Shown piece after piece: positions 58,532-64,000 of a stretch of 64,000 bases of DNA. The notes under the pieces are model-generated. The model was given only the letters and a program-made list of their open reading frames with translations, ran no database searches and was not told the DNA's origin. The stretch covers positions 66,334,985 through 66,398,984 of the forward strand of contig CM044321.1 of assembly GCA_024291935.2 (NCBI GenBank), given 5' to 3'. Positions within the stretch are counted from its first letter, which is position 1, and every line of letters begins with the position of its first letter. The stretch comes from Okapia johnstoni. Lineage: Eukaryota; Chordata; Mammalia; Artiodactyla; Giraffidae. Made by a program: the position numbers and the translations under genes.

Positions 58532-59633
58532 CTTTCAGAGCTTCGTTCACGTAATTCTGCATGTAATACACCCTCAGATCGTCCTGGACTGCGTGCGGAT
58601 CATCATCGATGCCGTTGGATATTATATACATGGGGAGGTCTCCGTACTTGGCCTTCAGCCAGCTCAGTACCTTGCGTAACCCCCAGGGCACCACGGCCAC
58701 CTGACTGGGGGAGCTGAGCCAGGTGATGTCGGTCATTTCCTGCACAGCCAGGTAATCGTTATATTTTATGGGATCCTCTTTCTCCCAGTCTACAAGGATG
58801 GTGGTGTAATGACTCAACGCCAAAAAGTCAAAGGAACCCCGGATTAGCTTTTTTTCCTCGTCAGTGAAATAAGGGAGGAGGAAATTGTTTCTCTGGTTCA
58901 GCCAGTCTCTCATCACGCGTGGATAATCGCCGGAGCCGAAAATGGGCTCGGCCAGCCAGCCTATGTCAAACTCCAGAACTCGCTCGGCCACCTCGCGGTC
59001 CTCCGGGGAGAAAGGGCAGGCAGGTTCTATCCAGTCCGCCTGCAGGGAGATAGCTATTTTTCCTTTCTGCGAGCGCCTGAACCTCTCGTCGTACGTGCGC
59101 CAGGCCAGCGCGTGTGCCTTCAGGAGGTTGTGCCCCGCGCTGTAGGTCATGTTCCGCGTGGATGGCTCGTGCATCGTGATCCAGAACTTGACGTGGCGGC
59201 CGAGGTCTTGGAAGCACAGGCTAGCGTACTCGGCAAAGGCCAGGGCGGTGTGGGGGTTCTCCCAGGCGCCGTGCCGGGCCAGGGGGGCCGGCAGTCCCTG
59301 GTGCGGGGCAACCGGGCGCCAGAGCGCCACCACCGGGGTGATGTTGGCGCGCACCAGCTCGCTGGCCACACATTGGTAGAACCGCAGGACTGTACGGTTG
59401 ACCTGGGACCGGTTCCCCAGCGGCAAGATCAGCGCCCAGTCCAGCGAGAAGTGGAAATGCGTCACGTGCATTTCCTGGAGTAAGACGATCTGGGCTCGGA
59501 TGGCGGCGAAGTCCACGCAGTAGGATTTCCTTGTCTTGGCCACAGCCCCGTCCACCTTGATGAGCCTCTTACTGTGGTGGACATCCCACAGGTAGACGTT
59601 GGGGTCGGTGAACTGAGACAGGGTGGTGTCCAC
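58532..59633 (-). CDS. KL: KL (alpha-Klotho) exon 4, KL2 domain
   Basis: The exon starts [20 protein letters not shown] just after a CTCCTGCCAG acceptor and ends NEALK plus G before GTAAGG. It encodes 367 full codons of the GH1-like KL2 domain. YLWDV is the stretch described as the receptor-binding arm that grips FGFR1c. N-glycosylation sequons GNRS, VNRT and RNMT are present. The acid/base Glu position is kept in [10 protein letters not shown], but the preceding Asn of the usual NEP is His. The nucleophile position reads IISNG, with Ser where active GH1 enzymes have Glu, so KL2 should not be a working glycosidase, as known for Klotho. GC content is far above the flanks. The GTG at 59633 is an internal Val codon. 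Confidence 0.97.
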
Positions 59634-60491
59634 CTGGCAGGAGGAAAGGAGCCGTTAGCCTCACCTGGACAGTCCTGGAAAGTCACTCAGCGCGGTTCTG
59701 GTTCAGTCAACAAAACCAGCCAGCACAGTGGGCAAAAATACTGTAGAAACCTTCCTGGCTGAATTTTTAAACTGTTTTTCATAAATAGTTAAGTTCCTGG
59801 GGAAGAAAATATTCCACTTTGTTCGGCGCACATTTGTTTCGCCCACAGTTCTCTGTAAGTCTGGAACTGTTACTTGAAGAAATCTGAATTTTGGAGGTCA
59901 CTTCAGATAACACACATTAATAATCCTCACACATCTCTGGTCTGTGTTAAGCAAGCAGAGTATTTTGGACATTTTTCTTTTAGAATAAGAAATCGCCAAT
60001 GATATGAGACTTTAAAATTAAAAAAAAAATAAAATAAAAGACCAAAAAATGATAAAGCTTAAAACCTGAGCGTCAGAAAATGAAATGATACTTAAAATAA
60101 ATTAAATTGTGTTTCTTAAAATCACATTCTAAATGGAGGTTTGCTAAAGGTCCAGGACATGGGAAGTATGCAAAACTAATGCTTTTTATTGGCATTAGTG
60201 TCCATAATAGAATTTAGCAAATTCACTCTGACTGATGGTAGAAAAAGATAGAGAATGTGGAAATGATACTGTCATCCACGTATAATGGGATATTTTAACA
60301 TAGCTTTTAAAAATTTCTGAATTATTTTTCTGTGATGATTGTGAGAATGATAGTTCTCAATCTCTGATCTGTAAGACTACAAAATGAAAATAAGTATTTA
60401 GGAAACCTGGACAAACTGAAAAATCAAAATCACAAAATCCTCCCTCCACTTGCAAACAAAAATTGAAGTTTATCCCAAGGTGTGTGTGTGT

Positions 60492-60681
60492 GAAAGTTGC
60501 TCAGTCATGTCTGACTCTTTGCGACCCCATGGACTATACAGTCCATGGAATTCTCCAGGCCAGAATACTAGAGTGGGTAGCCTTTCCCTTCTCCAGGGGA
60601 TCTTCCCAACCCAGGAATCGAACCGGGGTCTCTTCATTACAGGCAGACTCTTTACCAACTGAGCTAGCAGGGAAGCTCTTA
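60492..60681 (-). mobile_element. Bov-tA SINE
   Basis: On the + strand it follows a short (GT)6 run, begins AAAGTTGCTCAGTCATGTCT and ends GAGCTAGCAGGGAAGCTCTT. Confidence 0.92.
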
Positions 60682-62756
60682 TTCCCAAGGACCCATCACC
60701 TAAGCCAGTTTTCTCCTCAGAAATAATCTTGTCAGAGTTGGTTCCTGGGTTTGACCCTCTGTATAAAAGTAAAGGTCAAACTCTGGTTTTGAATCTCTAG
60801 CAGAGGTTTCCTTGCACTTTTCAGGCCTGTTGCAAATAAGCTTCTGTTTCTCTAGAGGGGTCAGTGCTGTGTTTATAAAGGTAAGTAATAAAATACAGCA
60901 TGTCAGAGGGAAATTGCTTTTTCTGGAGAATTGTCCCATGTAGATCACCCACGCATACATTTCCTCTAATTTGTGGGAATGCTGTCAGAAGTATTTTTCC
61001 ACTGTGATGCACCCACAAATCATGTTTCCTCAACTTCACAAGAAAAATATTTGCATGCTCTTTGGAAGTGAAACTGTTCATAGCTTGAAAAAATTCTTTG
61101 GATTATTTTTATAGAGCTCTGAGCTGACAAAATTCGTAACTTTACTGCCATAACTGTTCCAAAACAACAGCTCTTATTCAGTCCATCTGAAAACAAACAT
61201 AAGAGACAACGGTGTAATTTCTGAGCAAAAAAGTCGGTTCTTAAAAATACAGGTCATTTATAAATGAGTGTTTGGGCAAAATTCTATAGAATCTCCATTA
61301 ATTTGTTTGACTTATTTATTAATAAAAAATAATTAAGTCGAACCTTTCAGAAGGGTATAATGTTATGTGTTTAGTATATTATGGAAGAAATGACTCCCTA
61401 ACAGTAGCCAATGATAAAAAAAAACTCTCCATCCCCAGTACATAGCAGATTCTATATTTACTATGAACATTAGTGGTTATGGAAAAACAAACCTCTCAGC
61501 TGGGAAATTAGGTCCAAAGACAATGACAATCCATGTGAATAAGCCTAAGATTAGACTTCAGACAGATGTGTCATCTTAGACAGTTGAGATATAATTTAAA
61601 ATTTTTTCCAGGTGAAATGGATGCCTAATTCATACTGGGAATTCTTGAAACACTAGCCAGAAGTGAAAAGATAAATTTCAGTGGTTTAAAATTCACTTTT
61701 CAGGACTCTAATATAATGCATTAAAAGTATAGAGACCCACTTGTAAATTAAAACATACCCATATGCTTATCAGAACTTCCCTAACAAAAAACTCATTTTT
61801 GTTCTGTCAGTTAGGAAGTCAGCTTGGAAAGCACACTGCCAAAACAGTACCAAGCTCAAGGTGAGAAGCAGAAAGAATAAAATAGCAACTGCAGCCTTTT
61901 TCCATTAGAGAGCTTCTGGAGGAGTTCACGGTCATGGTGGTTTGTGTCTGGCTGGGTCAGCAAAGGAGACAACTGCGCGGCTCTGCCAGGTGGACGTAGC
62001 CATGGCCCTGAGTGGTGCAACCAGAGAGCCAAGCCCCAGGGCTGATGAGTGGCTGGCACTGGATCAAAGTCTAAACAACTGCTCCTAGGAAGCAGAAGAA
62101 GGAATTCTCTCCCCATCTCCCTTCCTCTTTGCTGCCATACTTGTTGCTTCTGATCAGTTTTCTTCTCTCTGGAGGAAACAGGATGTATTCTTAAAATGTT
62201 CTCACCACTGATCAGTTCCCAAGACAAACACAGTAAAAGACCTCCCCACAACATCCCACTGCTCCCTGAGTTCACACTGTCTACACAGAGACACTGGCGG
62301 AGCCTTCTCTTCACAAAGGATGAAGCTGGGAATTACCAGCCCTGGCTGGGCTGCTGTTGGAGATGGGACAGAGCACAAGCCCTCAATGACTAGGGTGGCC
62401 CAGGACCCAGCAGGAAGCAGGGCTCAGCAGAATGTCGAGAGGCAGAACAGGGATGAGGGACCAACCAGGAGATTACCAGGAGATCTCACCAACTGCGAGA
62501 TCGCCTTCCTCCCTCTCTCTTCCATCACTAGCACCTCTTCTGTCCCTTCAGATCCTTGAACCCCACTGTGGATCCCACTTGCAGGAGAGAAGTTAGAATG
62601 GGGAGTTTTTAAGTAGCAGGGGGCTGAGGGTGAAGGGGAGACGGAGGAGGGAGGAAAACCCCAAACGGAACGAGGTAGAGCTAAGAAGACATGCTACTGG
62701 GCTCAGAAATCCTTGAGAACATAGTGTTCTTGGTTGCCTTTGAAATGTAAGGAAGG

Positions 62757-62920
62757 GGGAATTCCCTGCCTGTCCAGTGGTTAAGACTTTGGCTTCCAAT
62801 GCGAGGGTGGGGCTCGCTATCTGGTCAGGGAGCTAAGATACCACCTCTCATGGCCAAAAAAGCCAAAACATAAAACAGAAGCAATATTGTAACAAATTCA
62901 ATGAAGACTTTTAAAATGTG
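62757..62920 (+). mobile_element. CHR-type tRNA-derived SINE
   Basis: GAATTCCCTGCCTGTCCAGT, GGTTAAGACTTTGGCTTCCA and ATCTGGTCAGGGAGCTAAGA, then CATGGCCAAAAAAGCCAAAA, match the short CHR-2 type. Confidence 0.85.
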
Positions 62921-62962
62921 TCATATTTTTTAAAATCTTAAAAAATCATAAGGAAGGGATTA

Positions 62963-63104
62963 GGATGGTTGGATGGCATCATCAACTCAAAGGAAATGAG
63001 TTTGAGCAAACTCTGAGAGATAGTGAAGGACAGGGAAGCTTGGCATGCTGCAATCCATGGGGTCACAGAGTCGGACATGATTGAGCTACTGAACAATAAC
63101 AAGA
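62963..63104 (+). mobile_element. BovB 3' end (about 140 bp) with 13-bp target-site duplication
   Basis: GGATGGTTGGATGGCATCAT through GCATGCTGCAATCCATGGGG to GTCGGACATGATTGAGCTAC. AAGGAAGGGATTA flanks it exactly at 62950-62962 and 63105-63117. Confidence 0.95.
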
Positions 63105-63329
63105 AAGGAAGGGATTAAAGTCGAGACTGTCCTTAAAACTAACTGGAGGTCTGAATAAGATGTAAGCATAATATGACTGAGAAAAAAAAAAGTATTAAGG
63201 ATCGTATTGATTTCTTTCCTAATGAATCAAAGATTTCAACTAGATATTTACCAGGAAACAGCAACTCATTTCAACTAGAAGGCCTTTCCCCAGATCCAAG
63301 CACTCTCTTCAAATACCTCTTTTGAACCA

Positions 63330-63920
63330 AAAGGTAACAGAATATGATGCTCCAAAATACGACTGTAGAAGTCAAGGCATGCCACCCCTAAAATGCCTCT
63401 TCAGTATATTATTTTGAGCTTCAGGCACTTGAAAAAATAGAAAATGCAAGGGAAGGGCTTTCTCTGAATTCCCCTTATCTGCCTAGAGATGAATCCTCCA
63501 AAAGAAACTCAAAAGTATTGTCATAAATCCCCTTGTGGGAGTTTTGCCAATGAGGGAAGCCTGACTGTTATCACAGAAGAGGGCATTCGAAGTCAACATC
63601 TCATTCAGGCAAACTTTGTCACAAACTATCAGAGCTCCCATCTCTTCTTTTAAGGGCCTGTTCATCTTTCCTAAAAGTCACTTACTTTTTCCCTTTTCCA
63701 TTTAAGATGATATTTAAGCCTGAAATTTTAAGCCACCTTGGTGAGTTCCTCATTCTTCTCAGAGTACCTCCCACATATACATGAGGTATACATACTAATA
63801 AACTTATGTTTGTTTTTCTCATGTGAATCTATCTCTTACTATAGGGGTCTCAGTTAAACACTCAGAAGGGTACAGGGGGAGTTATTTTTCCTCCCCTGCA
63901 GAACCAACAAATTGGCTAGA
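63330..63920 (+). mobile_element. Endogenous retrovirus LTR-like sequence
   Basis: An AATAAA at 63797-63802 is followed by a GTTTGTTTTTCTC-type T/G-rich stretch and TCTTACTATAGGGGTCTCAG, a layout typical of the R/U5 end of mammalian ERV LTRs. I cannot define both ends or name the family, and no viral coding region is visible. Confidence 0.4.
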
Positions 63921-64000
63921 AGCACCCAACATGCTAAAAACGCTCTGTTTGTCTGTGGACACCAAACTTCGTTTCCATCTTGGTCTCTGTTTTCACACAC

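Larger units (their letters stand above)
59634..64000 (-). other. KL: KL intron 3 (partial)
   Basis: The intron runs from the exon 4 acceptor past the window edge. It holds a Bov-tA at 60492-60681, a CHR-type SINE at 62757-62920, a short BovB 3' end at 62963-63104 and an LTR-like stretch at 63330-63920. The parts 59634-60491 and 60682-62756 show no gene or repeat I can name. Confidence 0.75.

Noticed and set aside
58942..59483. Several + strand frames across the KL exon
   Set aside because: They are shadows of the GC-rich KL2 coding strand and have no homology of their own.
61856..62314. 152-codon - strand frame in KL intron 3, tested as a possible KL exon 3
   Set aside because: The peptide has none of the KL1-end pattern I expect and no matching splice sites. 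Exon 3 should lie beyond 64000.

Overview
The window is mammalian nuclear DNA from a ruminant, most likely a bovid. Most of it is intron and intergenic sequence full of repeats that mark that lineage: BovB (RTE-type LINE) fragments, Bov-tA and BOV-A2 SINEs, CHR-type tRNA SINEs and bovine-type L1 3' ends, over older mammalian L2, MIR, MER5-like and Tigger fossils. There is no bacterial, phage, CRISPR or operon-like content, and all protein-coding signal is in spliced exons.

Two genes face each other tail to tail. On the + strand, positions 1-22475 hold the last ten coding exons of STARD13 (DLC2, a Rho GTPase-activating protein with a START domain). The exons join without a frame break: 1752 nt, 583 residues plus a stop, covering the linker, the RhoGAP domain with its arginine finger and the whole START domain. 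All nine introns have GT-AG ends. The 5' part of the gene lies before position 1. The 3' UTR probably ends near 24.8 kb.

On the - strand, 59633 down to 57650 holds the last two coding exons of KL (alpha-Klotho): 1440 nt, 479 residues plus a stop, covering the KL2 glycosidase-like domain, the transmembrane helix and the short cytoplasmic tail. Exons 1-3 lie beyond 64000. The 3' UTR probably ends at a polyadenylation signal at 55737-55742, giving about 1.9 kb. The order KL-STARD13 with convergent transcription matches the human 13q13 arrangement as I recall it.

The roughly 31 kb between the two 3' ends has no gene that I can support. It contains a nested block (antisense L1 hit by BovB, BOV-A2 and Bov-tA, 38.4-41.3 kb), a 1.4 kb BovB with a 279-codon reverse-transcriptase frame (48.6-50.0 kb), a 5'-inverted L1 with target-site duplication (52.7-53.5 kb), a large inverted duplication (28.6-29.6 kb) and a probable processed retrocopy (35.4-36.2 kb).

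I found no new multi-gene system. The most interesting items are structural (the inverted duplication, the inverted L1, a composite minisatellite in a STARD13 intron) and two residue-level oddities in conserved genes: a Cys at the STARD13 RhoGAP exon junction, and His in place of Asn in the Klotho KL2 NEP motif. Repeat names and human residue comparisons are from memory. Boundaries of repeats are approximate unless a target-site duplication is stated.
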